Below, one piece after another: positions 44,132 to 51,375 of a DNA stretch of 55,973 bases. The notes below the pieces were generated by a model. The model saw only the letters and a list, made by a program, of their open reading frames with translations. It did not search any database and was not told the DNA's origin. Position 1 is the first letter of the stretch. Every line of letters begins with the position of its first letter. The DNA comes from Victivallales bacterium (GTDB lineage Bacteria; Verrucomicrobiota; Lentisphaeria; Oligosphaerales; Oligosphaeraceae), in assembly GCA_017548425.1 (NCBI GenBank), contig JAFZAB010000184.1:1-55973 (forward strand). The letters are read 5' to 3'. Both the position numbers and the translations under genes were made by a program.

Positions 44132-45778
44132 ATGGAATGGAAATCATTGAAAGAATGCTATCGCGCTTGTCTGCCATTGAATCTACCTGCTGAGGCAGGT
44201 CTCATCTATCGTAGCAGCAACAACATGTGTCCGCAATTTCCAGGCTCGGCGTTTTTCTCGACGAGCGGTTTCGATTGCGACTATTCAAGCCATGACGTGG
44301 TTGTGGTCGGCGACGGCCGCAGCAAGCAGTACGTTCTGGCTGGCGCGTTGACGGCGAATCGGTCGTTGAGCTATTTCACCGTTCGCCGCCGTAGCGGCCG
44401 TCTGGAATCGATTCTCGTGGGACAGCCTGAAATCAAGCCCGGCGAGAAACCAGAGGAAATCATGGTGGCGACGGGTAGCGACTGGCGGCAGTTGCTGAAG
44501 GAATACGCCGTCGCTTCCGCGGCGGCCATGGGCGTCAAGCCAATCCAGCCAAAGGAAAATCTGATTGGCTATTGCACATGGTACTACTATTACGCGGACG
44601 TCAGCGAAGGAAACTTCCTGGAGAATGTGAACGCCTTGGCGGCGCATCCCGAACTTCCTTACAGCCATGCGGTTGCGCAGATTGACGATGGATATCAGAC
44701 ATTCCAGGGCGACTGGCTGGATCAGCATGAATCATGGCCGACGCCGCTGAAGACCATCGCGAAAGAGACGACGGACAAAGGGTTGATTCCCGGCATTTGG
44801 CTCATGCCCATGTTGGCTTCCACCGCAAGCCGTGTTTTCCGCGAACATCCGGATTGGTTTGTGAAAAATGAACAGGGCGAACCATTCGCATTCGCTGGCT
44901 GGTCGCCCGCTCCGGACAACTATTGGGCGTGTCTGGATGCGACGCTTCCCGCCGTTCAGGCTCATCTGACGCATGTCTTCAAGACGTTCTGGGACTGGGG
45001 CTTCCGTTATTTCAAGATGGATGGCCTCGGTTACGGTCTGCCTGAAGGAAAGCGCCATGATCCGAACGCGACGGCTGTTAGCGCGTTCCGCCTTGCCTTG
45101 AAGACGATCCGCGAAGCCGTTCCCGAAGCGCACATTCTGGGCTGCTGCCCGCCGTTCATGGCCTGCATGGGCTATGTTGACAGCGCACGCGTCAGTTGCG
45201 ACACGGCGGCCACGTGGACGGGCCCGCATCCCGGAAAAGACGAAATGTCAAAGCCTTATCATGGGCCGGATCGTGACAATTGCGACCACAATCCGGGCGC
45301 GTGCTGCATCAAGGATGCATGGCATGACACAATCGCCAACTGGTGGATGTACGACCGTTGGTTCCGCGCGGATCCGGATGTGCTTGTGGCACGGCAGGAT
45401 AGGGCGCGTCATTCGCTCGGCGAAGCGCGTATTTCCGTATTGTCGGGCATCATGACAGGCGTCACAATCACTAGTGACAATCTTGGAACGATCGCCCCCG
45501 ATCGTTTGAAGCTGCTGGAACTGGCTGCAAAGACGCGGCTTAAGGATGCTACGCCGCGCATTTGGTATCCATATCACTGGGCGCAAGTTTGGGAAGGCAC
45601 GATTGACGGCAAGCATGCCGTCGCGTTCGTCAACGACACGGAAGTGGCGCAGACGTTCAGCCTCCCGAACGATGCGGGCATGGCCGACGGCGGCGTGGAA
45701 ATCCTGCAAGGCGCAGGCAAGCTGCAGGGCGATGTGACCGTGGAGCCGCATGACGCCATGTTGATTGTGGAAGGCTAG
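44132..45778 (+). CDS. GH36-like alpha-galactosidase / raffinose-synthase-type enzyme
   Basis: A 548-residue protein of the GH36/melibiase clan. The barrel is clear: ENLIGYCTWYYYYADVSEG, AVAQIDDGYQ, LIPGIWLMPM, then RYFKMDGLGYG with D297 as predicted nucleophile and RVSCDTAATW with D357 as predicted acid/base. The N-terminal beta domain is short (about 140 residues), so the protein is smaller than the usual 700-residue GH36 enzymes and closer to the Sip1/raffinose-synthase group. No signal peptide, so it acts on imported oligosaccharides in the cytoplasm. AAAGGAAAA precedes the ATG. Galactose released here would fit galactonate dehydratase and the galactokinase-type fusion. Confidence 0.87.
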   Translation: MEWKSLKECYRACLPLNLPAEAGLIYRSSNNMCPQFPGSAFFSTSGFDCDYSSHDVVVVGDGRSKQYVLAGALTANRSLSYFTVRRRSGRLESILVGQPEIKPGEKPEEIMVATGSDWRQLLKEYAVASAAAMGVKPIQPKENLIGYCTWYYYYADVSEGNFLENVNALAAHPELPYSHAVAQIDDGYQTFQGDWLDQHESWPTPLKTIAKETTDKGLIPGIWLMPMLASTASRVFREHPDWFVKNEQGEPFAFAGWSPAPDNYWACLDATLPAVQAHLTHVFKTFWDWGFRYFKMDGLGYGLPEGKRHDPNATAVSAFRLALKTIREAVPEAHILGCCPPFMACMGYVDSARVSCDTAATWTGPHPGKDEMSKPYHGPDRDNCDHNPGACCIKDAWHDTIANWWMYDRWFRADPDVLVARQDRARHSLGEARISVLSGIMTGVTITSDNLGTIAPDRLKLLELAAKTRLKDATPRIWYPYHWAQVWEGTIDGKHAVAFVNDTEVAQTFSLPNDAGMADGGVEILQGAGKLQGDVTVEPHDAMLIVEG

Positions 45779-45786
45779 GCTACTAG

Positions 45787-45818
45787 AATTCTGGATGCCT
45801 AGCGGCCTAGAATTTTTT
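45787..45818 (+). terminator. Probable terminator after the GH36 gene
   Basis: AATTCT-GGAT-GCC, loop TAGC, GGC-CT-AGAATT form an imperfect stem followed by a T6 run. It lies 9 bases after the GH36 stop and separates it from the aminopeptidase gene. Confidence 0.5.
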
Positions 45819-45868
45819 GATTTTATTTGAATAGCATTTATACTAAAAATAATTTCTTACAGGAGGTC

Positions 45869-45906
45869 GCGGAGGCTTCGCCCTCCGCCCGACGGCGTGG
45901 ACGCCG
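45869..45906. repeat. Two adjacent GC-rich hairpins (REP-like)
   Basis: GCGGAGG/CCTCCGC (45869-45875 and 45882-45888) and CGGCGT/ACGCCG (45893-45898 and 45901-45906) are perfect stems side by side in an otherwise AT-rich gap in front of the M55 aminopeptidase gene. Confidence 0.6.
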
Positions 45907-45942
45907 CCGGCACACCATAACAAAAACTAAAAAAGGCAGACT

Positions 45943-46734
45943 ATGTCAAAGATTTTTATCAGTGCAGACATTGAAGGTACCACTGGCATCAACGTATGGC
46001 CGGAAACCGAGCCCCCAAACGATTATTTCCGCAAGCAAATGACGCGGGAAGTCTCCGCCGCCGCCAACGCGGCGTTCCTCAACGGCGCGACGGATATCGT
46101 CATCAAAGACGCTCATGACAGCGCCCGCAATTTGATTCCCGACGAATTGCCGCGCAAGATCCGCCTCGTCCGCGGCTGGATGAGCGATCCCGACTGCATG
46201 ATGCAAGGCCTCGACAAGAGCTTCGACGCGTGCATCTTCACGGGGTATCATTCCCCCGCTGGCAACAACGGCAACCCGCTGTCGCACACGATGACGACGA
46301 GTGTCTTTCTCGTTACGATCAACGGCAAGCCAGCCGCCGAATTCCACATCAACGCCATGATCGCGGCCCGCTTGGGCATTCCCGTGATCTGCGTGACGGG
46401 CGACGCCGCCCTGTGCGAACTCGTCCATGAGTTCAATCCGAACATCCAGACGGTCGCCGTCAATCGCGGCAACGGTAACGGCGTGGAGTCCATGCATCCA
46501 TTGGATGCTTGCGAGGCCATCAAGGAAGCCGTCGCGAAGGCGATGAAGGGCGACATCAAGAAATGCCTGCCGAAGATGCCGAAGAAGTTCGAAATCGCCA
46601 TCACGTATCGCGAACATCACGCCGCCCGCCGCCATAGCTTCTATCCGGGCGCGGAGCAGGTTGATTCCCGCACAATCCTTTACAAGACAGCGGATTACTA
46701 CGAAGCCATGCGCTTCATGCATTTCTGCCTGTAA
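45943..46734 (+). CDS. M55 family D-aminopeptidase (DppA type)
   Basis: A 263-residue zinc peptidase of family M55, which forms decamers and removes D-amino acids from D-Ala-containing peptides, for example peptidoglycan fragments. The metal-binding pattern is present: ISADIEG (D9, E11), KDAHDSARN (His near 61), TGYHSPAG (His near 104) and AAEFHIN (Glu near 133). VTGDAALCEL is also typical. Length matches Bacillus DppA (about 270). No signal peptide. AAAAGGCAG lies before the ATG. No dipeptide transporter is adjacent; GC-rich hairpins precede it and a strong hairpin follows. Confidence 0.92.
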   Translation: MSKIFISADIEGTTGINVWPETEPPNDYFRKQMTREVSAAANAAFLNGATDIVIKDAHDSARNLIPDELPRKIRLVRGWMSDPDCMMQGLDKSFDACIFTGYHSPAGNNGNPLSHTMTTSVFLVTINGKPAAEFHINAMIAARLGIPVICVTGDAALCELVHEFNPNIQTVAVNRGNGNGVESMHPLDACEAIKEAVAKAMKGDIKKCLPKMPKKFEIAITYREHHAARRHSFYPGAEQVDSRTILYKTADYYEAMRFMHFCL

Positions 46735-46752
46735 TAGACGTAAGGGACATTC

Positions 46753-46781
46753 ACTGCGCAATGGCGTTGCCATTGCGCAGT
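46753..46781 (+). terminator. Hairpin after the aminopeptidase gene, probable terminator
   Basis: ACTGCGCAATGGC and GCCATTGCGCAGT form a perfect 13-bp stem with loop GTT, followed by only two further T residues. It stands 19 bases after the stop codon. Confidence 0.55.
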
Positions 46782-46783
46782 TT

Positions 46784-46930
46784 GACGCGAGACGTGAGAC
46801 GCGAGACGTGAGCTGAAGACGGAAGACGATAAGACGCGAGACGCATACAAAGCGTAAAATTTTTCTTGTCTTATTGTCTCACGTCTCTTCTTCTCTCTTC
46901 TCTCGTCTCATGCCTCACGTCTCGCGTCTC
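46784..46930. repeat. Inverted heptamer arrays (GACGYGA / TCRCGTC), fold-back element
   Basis: GACGCGA and GACGTGA alternate four times at 46784-46811. Bases 46796-46812 are perfectly inverted (17 of 17) at 46914-46930, with further GTCTC-rich units between 46875 and 46913. The arrangement copies the element at 19480-19606. It lies in the 422-base gap between the aminopeptidase gene and gdhA, which holds no gene. Confidence 0.8.
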
Positions 46931-46936
46931 TATCCC

Positions 46937-47078
46937 TGACATGGAGAAAAATTGTAAAACGGCGCCATTTCCATGGTGTTTTTTACAATTTTTAGTCATG
47001 TCAGCAGTGGGGATTTTACAAAAAATGTAAATAAATGAGCCAAATTTTGCCATGTTCAAGCATGAGTCAAAATTTGGC
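46937..47078 (+). promoter_or_regulatory. Palindrome cluster in front of gdhA
   Basis: Three inverted repeats stand in a row. Bases 46937-47003 form one long imperfect stem (TGACATG, AAAAATTGTAAAA and GGCGCCAT on the left pair with ATGGTGTT, TTTTACAATTTTT and CATGTCA on the right). TTTACA/TGTAAA follow at about 47015-47031. GCCAAATTTTG (47039-47049) is inverted at 47068-47078, with CATG inside both arms. The TTGTAAA/TTTACAA half-site recurs up to about 47100. The ATG of gdhA is 78 bases further on. Confidence 0.65.
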
Positions 47079-47156
47079 ATGTTTTTTGCTTGCAATTTAC
47101 AATATTTGTTCAACCACCCTATAAAAAGAAACAACCAACAAAAGGACAATCGACAA

Positions 47157-48530
47157 ATGAGCAAATACATTGACCGTGTATTGAAAGACGTGCAGCAGAA
47201 GAACGCGAACGAGCCTGAATTCCTGCAGGCCGTGGAAGAGGTTCTTTCCACGCTCGCCCCCGTGGTGGACGCGCATCCCGAATACGAAGCGGAAGCCATT
47301 CTGGAAAGGATCGTTGAGCCTGAACGTACCATCATCTTCCGCGTTCCGTGGGTTGACGACAAAGGCGTCGTCCGTGTCAATCGCGGCTACCGCGTCCAGT
47401 TCAATTCGGCCATCGGCCCGTACAAAGGCGGTCTCCGTTTCGATCCGACGGTCAACCTCTCCGTTTTGAAATTCCTCGGTTTCGAGCAGATTTTCAAAAA
47501 CTCGTTGACGACGCTCCCGATGGGCGGCGGCAAAGGCGGTTCGGACTTCAATCCGAAACAGAGCCCCCACACGCCCGGCCAGCGCTGCAGCGACCGTGAA
47601 GTCATGCGTTTCTGCCAGAGCTTCATGACGGAACTGTTCCGCCATATCGGCCCGAACACAGACGTTCCGGCTGGCGACATGAACGTCGGCGGCCGTGAAA
47701 TCGGTTATTTGTTCGGCCAGTACAAGCGTCTGCGCAATGAATGGAGCGGCGTTCTGACGGGCAAGGCCCTGTCCTACGGTGGTTCGCTGATCCGTCCGGA
47801 AGCGACTGGTTATGGCGCGGTTTACTTCGCGGAAAACATGCTCGCGACGAAGAAAGACAATTTCAAAGGCAAACTCTGCGCGGTGTCCGGTTCTGGCAAC
47901 GTCGCGTCCTTCGCGGCGCAGAAACTGATCGCGCTGGGCGCGAAAGTTATCACGCTGTCCGACCGCTCTGGTTCAATCTATGTTGAGAAAGGATTGTCGC
48001 AGAAGGATTTGGAAGCGGTCATGCAGTTGAAAAACGTCGCTCGTGGCGAACTTTCCGAAATCGCCGCCAAGATCAAAGGCGCGAAGTTCTTCGCGAAGGC
48101 GCGTCCGTGGCAGTTGGCTGACAAGCTGGACTGCGCGTTCCCGTGCGCCTGCCAGAACGAACTCGACGGCAAGGATGCCGCCTACCTGCTGAAGCATGGT
48201 TGCAAAGTTGTGACGGAAGGCGCAAACATGCCTTCGACGCCGGATGCGGTTGCCGCATTCGTCAAGGCGAAGATTCTGTACGCTCCGGGCAAAGCGTCGA
48301 ACGCCGGTGGTGTCGCGACGTCCGGTCTCGAAATGTCGCAGAACTCTGAGCATCTCTCCTGGACGGCGGAAGATGTTGACAGCAAGCTGCGTGGCATCAT
48401 GAAAGCCATCCATGACAACGCCGCCGCGGCGGCCGCGAAGTACGGCCATGCCGGCAACTACGTGATGGGCGCGAATATCGCCGGTTTCACGAAGGTTGCT
48501 GACGCCATGCTGGCTCAGGGCGTTTGCTAA
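47157..48530 (+). CDS. gdhA: NADP-type glutamate dehydrogenase
   Basis: A 457-residue hexameric-type glutamate dehydrogenase of the about 450-residue class (E. coli GdhA: 447). It makes glutamate from 2-oxoglutarate and ammonia with NAD(P)H. Key blocks: GYRVQFNSAIGPYKGGLRF, the signature LPMGGGKGGSDFNPK with the catalytic Lys, PAGDMNVGGREIGY, and the coenzyme fold CAVSGSGNVASFAAQK. The start is the ATG at 47157 (MSKYIDRVL), with AAAGGAC upstream; a longer in-frame ORF from 47052 runs through palindromic leader DNA and is rejected. Nearby NfnAB could supply NADPH. Regulation by the palindrome cluster upstream is likely. A strong terminator follows. Confidence 0.96.
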   Translation: MSKYIDRVLKDVQQKNANEPEFLQAVEEVLSTLAPVVDAHPEYEAEAILERIVEPERTIIFRVPWVDDKGVVRVNRGYRVQFNSAIGPYKGGLRFDPTVNLSVLKFLGFEQIFKNSLTTLPMGGGKGGSDFNPKQSPHTPGQRCSDREVMRFCQSFMTELFRHIGPNTDVPAGDMNVGGREIGYLFGQYKRLRNEWSGVLTGKALSYGGSLIRPEATGYGAVYFAENMLATKKDNFKGKLCAVSGSGNVASFAAQKLIALGAKVITLSDRSGSIYVEKGLSQKDLEAVMQLKNVARGELSEIAAKIKGAKFFAKARPWQLADKLDCAFPCACQNELDGKDAAYLLKHGCKVVTEGANMPSTPDAVAAFVKAKILYAPGKASNAGGVATSGLEMSQNSEHLSWTAEDVDSKLRGIMKAIHDNAAAAAAKYGHAGNYVMGANIAGFTKVADAMLAQGVC

Positions 48531-48560
48531 TTCGCCAAAGCATGACGGGAATCCGTTGAT

Positions 48561-48583
48561 GGGAGCGGATTTATGCCGCTCCC
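48561..48583 (+). repeat. Hairpin after gdhA without T-tract
   Basis: GGGAGCGG and CCGCTCCC form a perfect 8-bp stem with loop ATTTATG, 30 bases after the gdhA stop and just ahead of the true terminator. Confidence 0.6.
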
Positions 48584-48589
48584 GCGCTG

Positions 48590-48622
48590 TCCACGCACGT
48601 TTCCTCCCGTGCGTGGATTTTT
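48590..48622 (+). terminator. Rho-independent terminator of gdhA
   Basis: TCCACGCACG and CGTGCGTGGA form a perfect 10-bp stem with an 8-base loop, followed by TTTTT. It is the best canonical terminator in the window. Confidence 0.88.
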
Positions 48623-48674
48623 CGGCAATAGGGTGTGACGTCGGCGTCTCCGCCGTTGTTATCTCTCCCGTCAT

Positions 48675-48702
48675 TTGACAATCGGCCTTTACCCTTTACA
48701 TT
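48675..48702 (+). promoter_or_regulatory. Sigma-70 promoter for nfnAB
   Basis: A perfect TTGACA (48675-48680) and TACATT (48697-48702) are 16 bases apart, after the gdhA terminator. The predicted leader before the nfnA ATG is about 95 bases. Confidence 0.55.
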
Positions 48703-48731
48703 AAACTAGTTTACGTTTTCACGCATTTTGC

Positions 48732-48787
48732 CGAACGTCAGGGCTCCTGTCATCATGTGTCCACCCCCTGGCGTTCGTTGTTTTATA
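48732..48787 (+). promoter_or_regulatory. Terminator-like hairpin in the nfnAB leader (attenuator candidate)
   Basis: CGAACGTCAGGG (48732-48743) pairs with CCCTGGCGTTCG (48766-48777), 11 Watson-Crick pairs and one A-G mismatch, followed by TTGTTTTAT. It lies between the promoter and the nfnA start. TCCTG in the loop (48745-48749) could pair with CAGGA of the ribosome site (48797-48801). Confidence 0.45.
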
Positions 48788-48805
48788 GTTTCAAAGCAGG
48801 AAGCC

Positions 48806-49660
48806 ATGAACAAAATCATCCATAAACGACAACTGTCTGACAGTGTATTCCGTCTGGACGTCGAAGCTCCGATCATCGCGCGTGAGCGCAAGGCGGGGCA
48901 GTTCATCATCCTAATGGTTGATGACAAGCTCGGCGAGCGGATACCGTTGACCATCGGCGACGCGGATCCCGAGGCCGGAACAATCACCTTGATTTTCCAG
49001 ACCGTGGGAGCCACTACCATGAAGTTGTCGAAACTGAACGAAGGCGACTACATCGCGGCGATTCTCGGACCGCTTGGCAGCCCCACTTCCATTCGTGGCG
49101 AAAACGGCGAGCCTGCGGGCCATGTCGTCTGCGTCGGCGGCGGCGTGGGTGTGGCGCCTATGCATCCTATCGCGAAGGCCCTTAAGGCGGCGGGCAACAA
49201 AGTGACCATCATCATGGGCGCCCGCAACAAGTCGCTGTTCGTCATGGAAGATGAAATGCGCGCCATTGCTGGCGAGAATCTGATTCTCATCACGGATGAC
49301 GGAAGTTCAGGGCTGAAAGGTCTTGTAACCGACCCGCTGAAAGAACTTTGCGCATCTGGCACAGTCGATGAAGTCATTGCCATCGGACCACCCATCATGA
49401 TGAAATTCTGTTCGTTGACCACCTTGCCGTTCCATGTCAAAACGACCGTTTCGCTGAATCCCATCATGATCGACGGCACGGGCATGTGCGGCGGTTGCCG
49501 TATATCCGTCGGCGGCAAGACGAAATTCGTCTGCGTCGATGGTCCGGAATTCGACGGCCATCAGGTTGACTGGGATTTGATGATCCACCGTATGGGCGCT
49601 TTCAAGCCGATTGAGGCCGTGGCCCGTGAGCATACCTGCAATCTTTTCAAGGGGATTTGA
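48806..49660 (+). CDS. nfnA: NfnA-type ferredoxin-NADP reductase subunit (FAD, [2Fe-2S])
   Basis: A 284-residue protein of the PyrK/NfnA branch of ferredoxin reductases. FAD-binding RIPLTIGDAD (about residue 45), NAD-binding VVCVGGGVGVAPMHPIAKAL (about 105-124), and a C-terminal [2Fe-2S] site DGTGMCGGCRISVGGKTKFVC (one Asp-x4-Cys-x2-Cys-x11-Cys) are seen. With the next gene it would form NfnAB, the electron-bifurcating transhydrogenase that couples NADH plus reduced ferredoxin to NADPH formation. The ATG at 48806 follows GCAGGAA. An in-frame extension from 48728 passes through the leader hairpin and is rejected. The next gene starts 3 bases after the stop. Confidence 0.9.
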   Translation: MNKIIHKRQLSDSVFRLDVEAPIIARERKAGQFIILMVDDKLGERIPLTIGDADPEAGTITLIFQTVGATTMKLSKLNEGDYIAAILGPLGSPTSIRGENGEPAGHVVCVGGGVGVAPMHPIAKALKAAGNKVTIIMGARNKSLFVMEDEMRAIAGENLILITDDGSSGLKGLVTDPLKELCASGTVDEVIAIGPPIMMKFCSLTTLPFHVKTTVSLNPIMIDGTGMCGGCRISVGGKTKFVCVDGPEFDGHQVDWDLMIHRMGAFKPIEAVAREHTCNLFKGI

Positions 49661-49663
49661 GAT

Positions 49664-51079
49664 ATGACAGCGAAAGAGAAAATGGCGATTCCGCCGCAGA
49701 TCATGCCCGAGCAGGATCCGAAAGTGCGCGCGCACAACATGAACGAAGTGGCGTTGGGCTTTCCGAAGGAAGCGGCGATGCTTGAGGCGTCGCGTTGCCT
49801 GAATTGCGCGAACAAGCCCTGCATGCAAGGCTGCCCTGTGGCGATTGACATACCGGGTTTCCTCGCAAAAGCCGCCGAAGGCGATTTTGCTGCGGCGTTG
49901 TCGATCATCAAAGAAACATCGTTGCTGCCGGCTGTTTGCGGCCGTGTCTGCCCGCAGGAAAAGCAATGCCAGAAATTCTGCACGATGGGCAAGCTGTTGA
50001 AAGACGCCGACAAGGCGGTCGCCATCGGTCGTGTCGAACGTTTCTGCGCGGATTATGCGCGAGAGAACGGGACGGAGGAAGCGGTTGAACGCAAGCCTGC
50101 GACTGGCAAGCGTGTCGCCGTCATCGGTTCGGGCCCGGCCTCCATCACCTGCGCGGCGGATTGCGCGAAGGCTGGCCATGACGTCACGATGTTCGAAGCT
50201 TTCCACAAGTGCGGCGGCGTGCTCGTTTACGGTATTCCGGAATTCCGTCTGCCGAAAGCGATCGTCCAGCATGAAATCGACGGACTGAAGGCTCTTGGTG
50301 TCAAGATTGAGAACAACTTCTGCATCGGCCGTACGCGCAAGTTGGCGGCTCTTGTGAAAGAAGACGGCTTTGATGCCGTTTTCGTCGGAACAGGCGCTGG
50401 CCTGCCGAAATTCATGGATATCGAAGGCGAAAATCTCAATGGCGTTTTTAGCGCGAACGAATATCTGACGCGTGCGAATCTGATGCGCGCCTATATGGAA
50501 AACAAGGCGGACACGCCTTTCTGGCACGGCAAACGCGTCGCCGTTTTGGGCGGCGGCAACGTGGCCATGGATGCCAGCCGCATGGCGTTGCGTCTTGGCG
50601 CGGAGAAGTCATATTTGATTTATCGTCGTAGCGAAGCGGAGATTCCCGCTCGTGGAGAGGAAATCAACAATGCGCAGGAAGAAGGTGTCGAATTCCTTTT
50701 GTTACAAAATGCCAAACGGATTATCGGTGACGATCAAGGAAAGGTCTGCGGCATTGAATGTCTCAAATACGAACTTGGCGAACCAGACGCGTCCGGCCGT
50801 CGTTCACCCGTGGAAATTCCGGGCAGCGAATTCACGCTTGACGTCGATACCGTCGTCGTAGCGATTGGCAATGAATCGAATCCGTTGATTCCAGCCACGA
50901 CGGAAGGGCTGGAAGTCGATAAACGCGGCCATATCATCGTCAATCCAGAGACGAATATGACGTCGATTCCAGGCGTGTTCGCCGGCGGCGACATCGTGCT
51001 TGGTGCCGCAACGGTTATTCTCGCCATGGGTGAAGGCCGCCGCGCCGCGGCAGGCATTAATGCGTGGCTTAATGCTTAA
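49664..51079 (+). CDS. nfnB: NfnB-type NADPH subunit (glutamate synthase small-subunit family)
   Basis: A 471-residue GltD-family flavoprotein. The N-terminus has two Cys clusters for [4Fe-4S] centres (CLNCANKPCMQGCP near residue 46, CGRVCPQEKQC near 90). VAVIGSGPASITCAADCAKAG (about 148) is the FAD fold, VAVLGGGNVAMDASRMALRLG (about 290) the NADPH fold, and GVFAGGDIVLGAATVILAMGEGRRAA closes the FAD domain. Adjacent NfnA makes NfnAB the best call; a homotetrameric glutamate synthase is the alternative name for such subunits, and the large GltB is absent. The last codons and stop are part of a GCTTAAT array. No terminator is obvious. Confidence 0.9.
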   Translation: MTAKEKMAIPPQIMPEQDPKVRAHNMNEVALGFPKEAAMLEASRCLNCANKPCMQGCPVAIDIPGFLAKAAEGDFAAALSIIKETSLLPAVCGRVCPQEKQCQKFCTMGKLLKDADKAVAIGRVERFCADYARENGTEEAVERKPATGKRVAVIGSGPASITCAADCAKAGHDVTMFEAFHKCGGVLVYGIPEFRLPKAIVQHEIDGLKALGVKIENNFCIGRTRKLAALVKEDGFDAVFVGTGAGLPKFMDIEGENLNGVFSANEYLTRANLMRAYMENKADTPFWHGKRVAVLGGGNVAMDASRMALRLGAEKSYLIYRRSEAEIPARGEEINNAQEEGVEFLLLQNAKRIIGDDQGKVCGIECLKYELGEPDASGRRSPVEIPGSEFTLDVDTVVVAIGNESNPLIPATTEGLEVDKRGHIIVNPETNMTSIPGVFAGGDIVLGAATVILAMGEGRRAAAGINAWLNA

Positions 51080-51108
51080 TGCTTAATGCTTAATGCTTAA
51101 TGCTCAAT
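51067..51108. repeat. Heptamer array GCTTAAT x6 overlapping the nfnB end
   Basis: Four GCTTAAT units (51067-51094), then GCTCAAT and GCTTAAG. The array starts inside nfnB, and its second unit supplies the TAA stop at 51077-51079. Confidence 0.9.
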
Positions 51109-51189
51109 GCTTAAGAACACATAGATTTTAACCACGAAATACACGAAAAAACACGAAAATTCAGTCCACAGAAAACACAGAACAAACAG

Positions 51190-51301
51190 AATGCCTCGCA
51201 GACGTCGGCCGATAGCCGCCGAGGCGGCGCTTATGGCTAATGGCCAATGGCTTATAGATTTATCAGTTAACCCTTTAGCCATAATCAATAAGCCATAAGC
51301 G
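51190..51301. repeat. Composite repeat region: 21-mer copy 2, GC hairpin, inverted heptamers
   Basis: The 296-base gap after nfnB has no gene. It holds the second copy of the dispersed 21-mer (51190-51210), GCCGCC/GGCGGC (51215-51228), and TTATGGC-type heptamers whose start CGCTTATGGCT (51228-51238) is inverted at 51291-51301. Confidence 0.7.
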
Positions 51302-51339
51302 AGCGAAGCTTTCGCAGCTGCCGGAGCTGGCCTCTTCCG

Positions 51340-51374
51340 ACTAACCACTAACCACTAATCACTAATCACTAATC
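51340..51374. repeat. Heptamer array ACTAACC/ACTAATC x5
   Basis: ACTAACC twice and ACTAATC three times, ending one base before the stop codon of the minus-strand GH43-like gene. Same family as the array at 24066-24128. Confidence 0.9.
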
Positions 51375-51375
51375 A

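Noticed and set aside
47052..47156. Longer gdhA start
   Set aside because: The extra 35 residues come from palindromic leader DNA and are absent from known GdhA proteins; ATG at 47157 has a better ribosome site.
49307..50527. A 406-codon minus-strand frame across nfnA and nfnB
   Set aside because: It spans two well-recognised genes on the other strand and has a composition typical of an antisense shadow.
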